Shown here in pieces: positions 8,795-18,200 of a stretch of 58,197 nt of DNA. A program made the position numbers and the translations under genes. The stretch comes from Verrucomicrobiia bacterium. GTDB lineage: Bacteria > Verrucomicrobiota > Verrucomicrobiia > Limisphaerales > UBA11358. A model generated the notes under the pieces. It made no database searches. It had not been told where the DNA came from and saw only the letters and a list, made by a program, of their open reading frames with translations. The DNA is taken from assembly GCA_031290985.1 (NCBI GenBank), contig JARLJW010000009.1, positions 1 to 58,197 on the forward strand, given 5' to 3'. Within the stretch, counting starts at the first letter, position 1. The number at the start of each line of letters is the position of its first letter.

Positions 8795-11092
8795 ATGAAA
8801 TTCCAACCCGCGCCACTCCAGCGTTCCATCCGCCTGCCGGCACTCCCCTTTGGTCTTCCCGGGTTGCTGGCCATCCTGTTGGGACTGCTGACGATTGCAC
8901 TGTATTGGCCGGTCACCAGCAATGACTTCGTCAACCTCGACGACAATCTCTATGTCCAGTCGAATGTCCAGGTTCAGCAGGGGCTGACCTGGGAAAACCT
9001 TAAATGGGCTTTCACCCACGTCGTTAGCGGCAACTGGCATCCGCTGACCATGCTGTCCCACATGCTCGACTGCCAGCTCTATGGCCTGAAGCCCTGGGGG
9101 CATCACCTGACCAGCCTGCTGTTTCATGCCGCCGACTCCGCGCTGCTGCTGCTGTTGTTGCAACGCCTGACCGGGGCGGTTTGGCGCAGCCTCTTCGTGG
9201 CGGCCCTGTTTGCCGTCCATCCGCTGCATGTCGAATCCGTCGCGTGGGTGGCGGAAAGAAAAGACGTTTTGAGCGCGTTTTTTGGATTTCTCACCCTGCT
9301 GTTTTACGTCCGCTACGTCCGGGCAAACACCCCCGCCAACACGGAATCCGAACCGGCGCAATCCGGTGTCTCCTTTCATCGTTCACGCGATTACTGGCTC
9401 GCCTGCTTTTGTTTCGCCCTGGGCTTGCTTAGCAAGCCGATGCTGGTCACCTGGCCCTTTGTCCTGTTGTTGCTGGATTATTGGCCGCTGGGCCGTTTTC
9501 AACCCGGACATCTCCGTCCGTTGGTCTGGGAAAAAATTCCTTTTTTCTGCCTGGCCCTGGCTTCCTGCGCGGCCACTTTCCTCGCGCAGAAATTGGCCGG
9601 GGCGGTGCAATCGCTGGACCTTCTGCCGCTCGCCACGCGGCTGGAAAATGCGGGTATTTCGTATTGCCGTTACGTTCTGAAAATCGTCTGGCCGGCAGAT
9701 CTGGCGGTTTATTACCCCTATCCCCGATACTGGCCGCTGCCATGGGTGCTGCTGGCGGTGATTGTGCTGGCGGGTTGCACCCTGTTGCTCTGGTCCAGGC
9801 GCCGGCGCCATCCCTATGCGTTGATGGGCTGGCTTTGGTTTGTGGGCACGCTGGTACCGGTGATCGGCGTGATCCAGGTCGGCGCCCAGTCACTGGCTGA
9901 TCGTTACACCTATATCCCGTCGGTGGGCCTGTTCATTTTGATTTGCTGGGGAACCCATGCCTTGACCCGGCGCTGGCCGCATCGAGCTATGACTCTGTCG
10001 GTGGCGGGTGCCGCTGTGATCATTCTTTTTGCCGGCGCCACCCGCCGGCAGATTGGCTGTTGGAAGAACAGTGTGACGCTTTACCGGCATACGATCGCGA
10101 TCACCACCGGCAATCCCCTCCCGCACAACAACCTTGCCAGTGTCTATGTTGAGCAGGGGCAGACCAATGCCGCCATCGCCGAGTATCAGGAAGTCTTGCG
10201 GATCAATTCCAACCTTGCCTCCCCGCACCTGAACCTTGGCAACCTGCTCGCCATGCAAGGGCTTACCAACCAAGCCCTCGGTGAACTCCAAAAAGCCGTC
10301 CAATTGGAACCCGCCAACGACCACGCCCGCTGTTGTTACGGCCGCCTGCTGCTCAAGAGCGGGCAAACCGATGCGGGCATCAGCCAGTACATGGCCGCCG
10401 TGCATTTCCAGACCAACGACCCGGCCTCCCGCTCGGCCCTGGCCAATCTGCTGGTCGAGAGCGGCCTGATCGCCGCCGCCATTGACCAGTTGCAGTCTGC
10501 CATTCAGATGACGCCGGCCAATCCGGAACTCCACTACCAGCTTGGCAACCTGCTCCTTGGCCGCGGTCAATACGATGACGCCATCGCCCAGTTCCGGGAA
10601 ACCATCCGACTCAAACCCGATTCCTTCGAGGCCCATAACAACCTCGCCAGCCTGCTCTCAAAAAAAGGCCCGCTGGACCAGGCCATCGGCGATTTTCAAG
10701 AATCCATCCGCCTGAAACCTGACGATGCCGATCCTCATTACAACCTGGGCGCCCTCTACCTCAAGCAAGGCCGGGCCGACGAGGCGGCGGCGGAATTCCA
10801 AACCGTCGTCCGTCTCGCTCCGAAATACGCACCGGCCCGCTATTACCTGGGCACTATCCTCATCCGGAAAGGTCAGGCGGATGCGGCCATCACCCAGCTT
10901 CAGGAAGCCATCCGCCTGAAGCCCGATTACGCTCTCGCGCACAACAAGCTCGGCATCGCCTTGGGCTCGGCCGGACATCTCAATGAAGCGATTGCCGAGT
11001 TTCAAGCGGCCATCCGCCTCAACCCGGATTACGCCGAAGCCAATACCAACCTCGCCATCGCCCTTAAAATGCAGGCCGCCGCCGGCCATTAA
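8795..11092 (+). CDS. polytopic membrane protein with C-terminal TPR repeats (TMTC / O-mannosyltransferase-like)
   Basis: A 765-residue protein. Residues about 20-430 hold around ten hydrophobic segments. The first extracytoplasmic loop carries DFVNLDDNLYVQ, the DD-type acidic motif of GT-C transferases, and a later loop carries FAVHPLHVESVAWVAERKD, both characteristic of TMTC-like proteins. Residues about 440-760 are nine to ten TPR units of about 34 residues, with the AIAEFQEAIRLKPDYA pattern. The family architecture suggests protein glycosylation at the membrane with TPRs outside, but activity is inferred. The gene is monocistronic by spacing; no good RBS is visible before the ATG at 8795. 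Confidence 0.85.
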   Translation: MKFQPAPLQRSIRLPALPFGLPGLLAILLGLLTIALYWPVTSNDFVNLDDNLYVQSNVQVQQGLTWENLKWAFTHVVSGNWHPLTMLSHMLDCQLYGLKPWGHHLTSLLFHAADSALLLLLLQRLTGAVWRSLFVAALFAVHPLHVESVAWVAERKDVLSAFFGFLTLLFYVRYVRANTPANTESEPAQSGVSFHRSRDYWLACFCFALGLLSKPMLVTWPFVLLLLDYWPLGRFQPGHLRPLVWEKIPFFCLALASCAATFLAQKLAGAVQSLDLLPLATRLENAGISYCRYVLKIVWPADLAVYYPYPRYWPLPWVLLAVIVLAGCTLLLWSRRRRHPYALMGWLWFVGTLVPVIGVIQVGAQSLADRYTYIPSVGLFILICWGTHALTRRWPHRAMTLSVAGAAVIILFAGATRRQIGCWKNSVTLYRHTIAITTGNPLPHNNLASVYVEQGQTNAAIAEYQEVLRINSNLASPHLNLGNLLAMQGLTNQALGELQKAVQLEPANDHARCCYGRLLLKSGQTDAGISQYMAAVHFQTNDPASRSALANLLVESGLIAAAIDQLQSAIQMTPANPELHYQLGNLLLGRGQYDDAIAQFRETIRLKPDSFEAHNNLASLLSKKGPLDQAIGDFQESIRLKPDDADPHYNLGALYLKQGRADEAAAEFQTVVRLAPKYAPARYYLGTILIRKGQADAAITQLQEAIRLKPDYALAHNKLGIALGSAGHLNEAIAEFQAAIRLNPDYAEANTNLAIALKMQAAAGH

Positions 11093-11176
11093 ATCCTGCG
11101 GAAAATTTGGGCCTCGACTTTTACGCCGATAAGCCCGTTAATCATCACATTACTCGGGTAAAGCATTTCATCATTT

Positions 11177-13057
11177 ATGAACACCAAACGGCGGGGCGTT
11201 AAATGGATTGGGCAACTTCACCTGCTGATGGTCGCTCTCGTGGCCGGCTTGGGACTTTCGGCCGTAGCGCAGGGAACGTTTTTTTTTCCAACCCTGCCTT
11301 TTTCCAATGATTTTGACGATCAGGTCACCCTCGGCTCGCCTGCACCCACGGATCCCATCATCGCACATGGTTCACTTTCCAACGCGACCTTCCAAGCCGG
11401 TGAACCCTATATTGATGGCGTTTCCAGCGGCCAAACCGTGTGGGGAACCTGGGTCGCCCCGTCCAACGGCATCGTCACCCTTGGCGTCGAGGCTGAAACC
11501 TTCAGTCCCCTGCTCGGCGTCTATGCCGGACCGGTTCAGCCTTTCGGAGCCTTCCCTCCCCAAGCTCCCGGCCTTTTCACCAGTCTTTCGCTCGTCGCCA
11601 GTAACAACTATTTGGTCTGCTATGAAGACGGGGTTTGCGGCTGCCACTGGCGTGAACGCAACTCGATCTCCTTTCACGTCGTGCGCGGCCAGGACTATTC
11701 AATCTGCGTGGACTCGGCCATCATCACGGATGCCTACATGGACCAAACCATCCACCCGCTGCCACCCATCCTGCTGCTCCCGCCCACACCGTCAACCCCC
11801 AGACCTGTCCGCAGTTTGGGCACCCCGGTCTTCACCACCAATGTTCCGCCCGGCGGCGATTTCATTTTGGATCTGCATTTCACCCCTGCACCGGCCAATG
11901 ATAATTTTGCCAACCGTATCAAGCTCTCCGGCACCCGGATTTCCACCTTCGCCTCAAATGCCGGCGCCACCAAGGAATCGGGCGAGACCAACCACCTCGG
12001 CAATCCCGGCGGGAGTTCCGTCTGGTATTCTTGGACCGCCCCGGCTTCCGGCCGCGTGACCATTTCCACCAATCAAGTCCCGCAATACGCCCCACCAACT
12101 TCAACGGGTGGTGGCGGCAGTGGCGTGATCACTATCGGCGTCGGTGACCCGCAGCCGCCCACCTGCGGTGCTGAAATCGACCAAAATCCGCCCCCGGTCT
12201 TTTATCCCGTCTTCGCCGCCTACACCGGGACGTCCGTGGCTTCCTTGACCCCGGCGAACACGTTGCCCATGCAACTCGCCGCGTTCCCCAATGCCGTGGA
12301 ATTTGACGTGGTCAAAGGCCAGACCTATCAGCTCGCCTTTGATGGCAATCAGGGCACCACCGGCCAAATCCCGCTCTGTCTCGCCCTGACCACACCGCCG
12401 CCCAACGCCGATTCCCAACATGCCATCAAGCTGCACGGGGTCAGCGTATACGCCACCGGATATAATGCCGGCATCTCCGGTTCACCCGCCAAATTAATCA
12501 GCCCCGGTGTTCCCCTGCCTCCGCCTCCTCCCATCAAGTTTCCGTTGGATCGCCAGGCTCTCCCATTGGTTTCATCCTATATCCCAAAAGCCGCCTGGTG
12601 GTCATGGACCGCTCCGGTCAGCGGACCCGTTACGATTGATTTGACCGGCAGTGATTATTCGTTCCCGATAGGGGTCTTCCCGATGGCGTCTCCCGGAGTA
12701 GTTGAAGTGGCCCACGCCGGTTTCGGCAATGTTTCCTTTGAGGCGGTACAAGGCCGGACCTATCAGATTGCCGTGTACGATTACCAAGGTTTGACGGGTG
12801 AGATTAAGCTGAGTTTACAGGCTCCCATCATTGATCTGCCCGCAAGCAATGTCCTCCGCCTGGGCCGGACGGCCATCCTCACTTACAAATCCGCTCCCAA
12901 GGAAATCGTTGCGCTCTTATATTCCACCGACAACCAAAACTGGCAAATCGTCCAGACCACCCCCGCTTCCGGCAAATCCGTGCTGTTCGTCGTCAAGCAG
13001 CCGCCCACTCCTTCCGGCCCCTATTATCGCGCCATCATTTTCGACCGGACGAACTAA
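11177..13057 (+). CDS. secreted protein with repeated PPC-like beta domains
   Basis: A 626-residue exported protein with an N-terminal signal peptide (hydrophobic LLMVALVAGLGLSAVAQ, cleavage likely near residue 32). The body has at least three related modules. Each begins with an ANDNFANRIKLSG-like segment and contains WYSWTAPASGRVTI or WWSWTAPVSGPVTI, then a YQLAFDG or YQIAVYD strand. These resemble bacterial pre-peptidase C-terminal (PPC) beta-sandwich domains. The last 75 residues form a separate beta domain ending GPYYRAIIFDRTN, similar in pattern to the ends of other secreted proteins in this window. No catalytic motif is seen, so a surface or binding role is likely. Confidence 0.8.
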   Translation: MNTKRRGVKWIGQLHLLMVALVAGLGLSAVAQGTFFFPTLPFSNDFDDQVTLGSPAPTDPIIAHGSLSNATFQAGEPYIDGVSSGQTVWGTWVAPSNGIVTLGVEAETFSPLLGVYAGPVQPFGAFPPQAPGLFTSLSLVASNNYLVCYEDGVCGCHWRERNSISFHVVRGQDYSICVDSAIITDAYMDQTIHPLPPILLLPPTPSTPRPVRSLGTPVFTTNVPPGGDFILDLHFTPAPANDNFANRIKLSGTRISTFASNAGATKESGETNHLGNPGGSSVWYSWTAPASGRVTISTNQVPQYAPPTSTGGGGSGVITIGVGDPQPPTCGAEIDQNPPPVFYPVFAAYTGTSVASLTPANTLPMQLAAFPNAVEFDVVKGQTYQLAFDGNQGTTGQIPLCLALTTPPPNADSQHAIKLHGVSVYATGYNAGISGSPAKLISPGVPLPPPPPIKFPLDRQALPLVSSYIPKAAWWSWTAPVSGPVTIDLTGSDYSFPIGVFPMASPGVVEVAHAGFGNVSFEAVQGRTYQIAVYDYQGLTGEIKLSLQAPIIDLPASNVLRLGRTAILTYKSAPKEIVALLYSTDNQNWQIVQTTPASGKSVLFVVKQPPTPSGPYYRAIIFDRTN

Positions 13058-13140
13058 CCACCGGACGGTCGCCGCGCCGTTTGCATCCGCGCATTGTCTT
13101 CACGCGCATCCTGACCCTGCCCGATGAACCCTGAGGCTGG

Positions 13141-13211
13141 GTTTGGAGTTCCGCCTTTAGGCGGTTCGGGACATTCGCCCACCTGGGCCGCCTAAAGGCG
13201 GAACTCCAAAC
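13141..13211. repeat. REP-like palindromic element, copy 1
   Basis: Perfect 24-base inverted arms (13141-13164 and 13188-13211) contain TTCCGCCTTTAGGCGG and its complement around a 23-base variable centre. Each arm holds its own small hairpin CCGCC-TTTA-GGCGG. The same arms occur at 14680-14748 and 43146-43208, with a possible degraded version at the window end. Confidence 0.9.
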
Positions 13212-13289
13212 GGGGGCCTTGCCAGGATGCGCCCATTGTCTTCCGCCGTGACATTGCCGAACACGTGGCGGGCTGCTAACTTTACCGCG

Positions 13290-15044
13290 ATGCCGGACAT
13301 CGTCCTCACCACGCTCAATGCGAAGTACAGCCACGCCGCGTTCGGGCTGCGCTATCTCTTCGCCAACCTGGGCGAACTGCAGCCGCGCGCCGTCATCGCC
13401 GAGTTCGACATCAATCTCCGCCCGCTGGACATCGCCGAGGCGCTGCTCGCCCGCGAACCGCGCGTCATCGGCTTCGGCGTTTACATCTGGAACGTCACCG
13501 AGACCACCGAAGTCATCACCGCCATCAGGCGCGTCCGCCCGGACATCAAAATCATCCTCGGCGGCCCCGAGGTCAGCTACGAGACCGCCGGCCAGCGCAT
13601 CGTCGAGCTCGCCGACCACGTCATCACCGGCGAGGCCGACCTGAAATTCGCCGAAGTTTGCCGGGTCTTGCTTGCTCCTGTAGTGGCAGGCATCCTGCCT
13701 GCCGTAGAGCCGGGCTTCCAGCCCGGCGGAACCGGCGTGGAAAGCCAGAGGCGCATCGGGGATATTAAACCCGCGGAAATTTCGAACGCTAATCCGGGCG
13801 GCAGGATGCCGCCCTCTACGGCAGGCAGGATGCCTGCCACTACGCTGCCCAAAATCATCCCGGCCGAACTGCCGGAATTTTCCCGCCTCGCCCTGCCCTA
13901 CGATTATTACACCGCGGCCGACCTCGCCCACCGCATCATCTACGTCGAGGCCTCGCGCGGCTGCCCGTTCACCTGTGAGTTCTGCCTGTCCTCCCTCGAC
14001 ATTCCCGTGCGCCAGGTGCCGCTGGATAAATTTCTCGCCGCCATGCAAAAACTGCTGGATCGCGGCCTGAAACAGTTCAAGTTCGTGGACCGCACCTTCA
14101 ACCTCAACGTCCCCACGAGCCGGGCCATCCTCGAATTTTTCCTCGCGCGCCACCAGCCCGGCCACTTCTATCACTTCGAGATGGTCCCGGACCGCCTGCC
14201 CGCTGAACTGCGCACGGTCATCGCCAAATTTCCGCCCGGGGCGCTGCAGTTCGAAGTCGGCATCCAGACCTTCAACCCCGAAGTCGGCGCGCTCATCAGC
14301 CGCCGTCAGAATTACGACCGGCTCGCGGAGAACTTCCATTTCCTGCGCCAGGAAACCGGCGTGCACATCCATGCGGATCTGATCATCGGCCTGCCCGGCG
14401 AAACCGTGGACGGTTTTGCCACCGGCTTCGACCGGCTCATCGCGCTCGGTCCGCAGGAAATCCAGGTGGGCATCCTCAAACGTCTGCGCGGCACGCCCAT
14501 CATCCGCCATGACCAGGAATGGCAGATGATCTACAACGCGCATCCGCCCTACGAGATCCTGCAAAACAAGCTGATTGATTTTGCCACCATGCAACGCCTG
14601 CGCCGCTTCGCAAAATATTGGGATCTGGTTGGCAACAGCGGAAATTTTGTCGAGACCACCCCGTTGCTCTGGGGGCAAGTTGGAGTTCCGCCTTTAGGCG
14701 GCAGGGACGCAGGGATTCCCCCCGGGCCGCCTAAAGGCGGGACTCCAAACCTGTCGCCGTTTCATGCCCTGCTCCGCTTCAGTGACTGGCTTTACGCGCA
14801 GCTCGGCCGCACGGACACCATCGCCCTGGCGCGGCTCGCGGAAAAGCTGTTTGAATTCATCACCGTCGAAGTAAAAGTCGAAAAACGACTCGCCGCCGAA
14901 ACCCTGTGGCGCGACTGGCAGCGCGGCGACCGTCGCGACCCGCCGGAGTTCATCCGTCCATTCCTCCCGGCGGAAAGCCTCGTCCGCCCGCGCACCGGCA
15001 AATCATCCCTGCCCAAACGCCAGGCCCGCCATCTCGCGGCCTGA
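13290..15044 (+). CDS. B12-binding radical SAM protein (DUF4080-like) with two repeat-derived in-frame insertions
   Basis: A 584-residue protein from the ATG at 13290; the upstream in-frame ATG at 13227 overlaps repeat flanks and is less likely. N-terminal B12-binding-like domain (MPDIVLTTLNAKYSHAAFGL; GGPEVSYE near residue 95). Radical SAM core has the cluster motif CPFTCEFC near residue 226-233 and later QFEVGIQTFNPEV. The C-terminal segment matches a DUF4080-type tail. Residues about 131-184 (PVVAGILPAVEPGFQPGG...) and about 464-487 (GVPPLGGRDAGIPPGPPKGG) are translations of palindromic intergenic-type repeats and have no place in the fold, yet the frame stays open. The reaction is unknown; the family fits anaerobic-type methyl transfer or modification chemistry. 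Confidence 0.87.
   Translation: MPDIVLTTLNAKYSHAAFGLRYLFANLGELQPRAVIAEFDINLRPLDIAEALLAREPRVIGFGVYIWNVTETTEVITAIRRVRPDIKIILGGPEVSYETAGQRIVELADHVITGEADLKFAEVCRVLLAPVVAGILPAVEPGFQPGGTGVESQRRIGDIKPAEISNANPGGRMPPSTAGRMPATTLPKIIPAELPEFSRLALPYDYYTAADLAHRIIYVEASRGCPFTCEFCLSSLDIPVRQVPLDKFLAAMQKLLDRGLKQFKFVDRTFNLNVPTSRAILEFFLARHQPGHFYHFEMVPDRLPAELRTVIAKFPPGALQFEVGIQTFNPEVGALISRRQNYDRLAENFHFLRQETGVHIHADLIIGLPGETVDGFATGFDRLIALGPQEIQVGILKRLRGTPIIRHDQEWQMIYNAHPPYEILQNKLIDFATMQRLRRFAKYWDLVGNSGNFVETTPLLWGQVGVPPLGGRDAGIPPGPPKGGTPNLSPFHALLRFSDWLYAQLGRTDTIALARLAEKLFEFITVEVKVEKRLAAETLWRDWQRGDRRDPPEFIRPFLPAESLVRPRTGKSSLPKRQARHLAA
13680..13843. repeat. nested palindromic element inside the radical SAM gene
   Basis: Perfect 28-base arms at 13680-13707 and 13816-13843 flank 108 bases. 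Each arm folds on itself (GGCAGG-CATC-CTGCC). The interior contains GCCGGGCT-TCC-AGCCCGGC at 13709-13727. Similar GGCTTCCAGCCCGGC blocks occur in the intergenic region near 970. The element lies wholly inside an open reading frame and is read through in frame. Confidence 0.9.
14680..14748. repeat. REP-like palindromic element, copy 2, inside the radical SAM gene
   Basis: Arms 14680-14701 and 14727-14748 are complementary with one mismatch and match the elements at 13141-13211 and 43146-43208. This copy is in frame within the coding sequence and encodes a Gly/Pro-rich insert. Confidence 0.9.
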
Positions 15045-15067
15045 AACATCCTATAGCCGTAAAATCT

Positions 15068-15224
15068 AATATTGGCACAGCGGCGGTAGGGCGCGTCGCT
15101 CCTGCCAGTCCGGCTCGGACCGCGCGCCGCTATTGCCAACCAACGCACGCTGATTCACCGCGACGGCGCGCAGAAATGACGTGCCCCGCCTGTGTGCCAA
15201 ACTTGCCAAGAACCGCCATATCTG
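15068..15224 (+). repeat. dispersed long repeat, copy 3
   Basis: It opens with TAATATTGGCACAGCGGCGG and carries the GGTAGGGCGCGTCGCT, CGCTATTGCCAACCAACGCA, TGATTCACCGCGACGG, AATGACGTGCCCCGCCTGTG and CTTGCCAAGAACCGCC blocks. It is the closest relative of the inverted copy at 47446-47582. It fills the gap between two convergent genes. Confidence 0.85.
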
Positions 15225-15229
15225 CCAGT

Positions 15230-18200
15230 TCACTGCCCCGAAATGATCCGGTAAAACCGCTGCGGAAAATTCGTCGCTGACAGGTCCCACAATTGATACT
15301 GGCCGCTTTGGTCCGCCACGGCATTCGTCACAAACTCCCACAAGATCGGCAACGCCAGGTTCGTCGCCGCATCGAGTTCATACGTCACCCCCGCCGAGCC
15401 GGTGCCGTTGAATAGAAAATTGCCGTCGGCGGTCTGTGCGAACGCGCCAAACTGCGGCAACGCCGTGGCCACCACGGACACCACTCCGCTGCTCAAACTG
15501 TTCGTGTTCCAAGCCAGCCCCACACCGAGCACTGGCAGCTTCACCAACGAGAAGGCTCCATTAATGGTGCCGGCGCTGAAGAGCCGGAACGTGTCACCCG
15601 CCGCCAGCGGCACGTCAAGGTTCGTGACCGTCAGCGTGCCGCCGAGTGTCAGCGTGCCGCTCACCACCAGTTCGTCGTTGATGATGGTCGAAGATTTGTC
15701 GATCTCAAACAGGCAGGCGCTGCCGGGCTGGAGCGTGACACTGCTGTTGACGGTGAGCACGCCGACCGACGGATTATCGTTGGTGTTGATGTTGCTGCCG
15801 CTGTTGTTGGTCAGCACGATGCCGGAATTGTTTCCCGGCGCGAGTGTCGCCCCGGACGGCAGCGTGACGGCGGAATTGATGGCGCCACGCCCGCCGAGCG
15901 TGGAGCTGCCGCTGATGGTCAATCCGCCCGCCGGCAGCGCCCCGTCCACGATCAGTTTCCCTCCCGCGAATGTGGTGCCGTTCGTATAGGTGTTGCTGCC
16001 CGCAAGGATCAACGTGCCCGCGCCCGATTTTGAAAGCGCGATCGGCGATCCGTTGGTGGCCGGCGCCGCCACAATGGGGCCGATCACCAGGTGATTCCCC
16101 GCGCCGGTGAAATAGTACGTGCGCGAGCCGATCAACGAACCGACATACATGTTGGTCCCGGTGAAAACGATCAGCCCGGCATCCGACTGGACCGTGTGCG
16201 AATTGCCGCCGACGTTGATGAGGATGTTGCCGTTGATGACGTTGGTGCCCGCGATGTTTTCGATGGTCACGACCCCGTTGTTCCGGCAGGTCGCGCTGAT
16301 GGCCGCCCCGATGTTGATGCTCCCCGCCGAACCGTCGAGCTGCAACGTGGATGACCCGCTGTTGTTGTTGCGGATCTGCAGCAGCGTCGCATTGCCGAGC
16401 GCGCCCGGTCCGGCCAGCCGCGTGGTGCCGTCATTGACGGAAGTGCTGCCGGTGTCAATGTTCACCGTGCCGGACAGCGAATTATTGCCCGCCAGGATCA
16501 GCGTGCCCGGCCCGCTCTTCGTATAGCCGTTCGTCCCGGCCACGGGCGCGGCGAGGGTCGCCGTGTTGGTCACGACGATGCTCGGCGAGGTGGCGCTGCC
16601 CGAGTTCAATGTGAGCGTGGTCCCGCTGCCGTTGGTCACCGTCCAGTTCTGGCTGCCGGAAGTGTCGCTGAACCGCAGCGTCCCGATCGTGCGCGAGGTG
16701 TCGAGCGTCACCGTGCGGTTGGCCCCGATGTTGATGGTGCTGAAGTTCGCCGTCTGGCCCGCCCCGGAGGCGACCAGGTTCCCGCTCCACCGGTTCGTTT
16801 CGCCCCAGTTCGCGCTCGCATCCGAGATCCACGTCCCGCTGCCGCTCAAGGTGGTCACGACCACTGAAAACAGCGCATAGCCGTTCTGCCCGGCCGCATC
16901 CGTGGCCGTCACTGTGAAATAATTCGTCCCGCCGTCGGCCGATGTCGGCGCACCCGTCATCACGCCGTTGGCCGCGATGTTCAACCACGCCGGGCCGGTG
17001 GCCTTGCTGTACGTCAGCGTGTCGCCCGGGTCCGCATCCGTGGCCGCGCCGGTCAGCACGTTGCTGTATAAAATTCCTTCCGTCGCCGTGCCGCGCGCCA
17101 TGAAGCTGTTCGTGAACTGCGGCGGCGTGTTCGTCTGCAGCGCCGCAATCTGCGCCGCCGACAGCGCGTAGTCAGTGACCAGCACCTCGTCCATCGCGCC
17201 CCGGAACAGCGGATCCGTGTAAAACTGGCTCTTGCCCAGATAATCCACCCGCGGCGCAAAGCTCGCGGGCGTGATGCTCATCCCCGTATTGGATGCCGCC
17301 AGCACGCCGTTGACGTAAATTTTTGCCGTGGTGCCGCTCAGCGTGACCGCCACGTGCTGCCACTGGTTCTGTGCCAGCGCGCTCGTCTCCACCCGCTGCT
17401 CCGCGCCGCCATTGGCGATGGCGAAGCGCAGCGTTGCGCTGCCTGAACTCGGCGTGAGAAACATGTAATGCGTCGTGCTGTTGCCAAAATCGAAGATCCG
17501 CTGCCAGTTCACGCCCCCGCCCCAGTTGATCCACGCGGCGAACGTGAACGCGTTGTTGGTCGCCACGTTCGGCGGCAGCGTCACCACCGTGTTCGTGCCG
17601 TCGAACACGATCGCCTGCCCCGCATGGCCGTTCGTGTAGGCCGGGCAGCCGGCCGTGATGCCGTTGTTGCCATAGCCGGAGCTGTCGAGCGTGTTCGTCT
17701 CGAAGCGGAGCTGCGTGAAGCAGCGCGTGCCGTTACCTGGCAACGCCTGCACATACCCGATGGGCGATGGCTCGTCCCGGTACGACACCCCGGCGGCGGT
17801 GATCACGCCGTTCGTATCCACCACCGAACGCACGTTCTCCACCCAGTTATAGAGCGCATACCGTTCCACGAACGGCGTCGTGTCCAGCATGTTGATCATC
17901 GCTGCAATCGCCGCCTGCTGCTGCGCGAAGGTCGGGTCGCCGCACGTCGTCCAGTTCGCGCCGTTGTTCCATTCAGTGAGCCAGATCGGACGCTTGGTCT
18001 GGTCGTACGTCGCCTTCAGAAAATTATAGAGCTGCGTTGCCGCGGCGGACGGGTTGCTCGGGTCGACGCACTGGTAATAATGAATCGGCACGAAGTCCAC
18101 CCGCAGGTTGGCCGCGTCCGCCTGCGCGATGAAGGGATACAGCCAGCTGCTCCGCCCGCCATCGGTCACCGCCGGCGAACCCACCCGCAAACCCGTGCCC

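Noticed and set aside
13035..14678. Minus-strand open frame of 547 codons across the radical SAM gene
   Set aside because: The plus strand has the CxxxCxxC motif and B12-binding features; the minus reading is a shadow.
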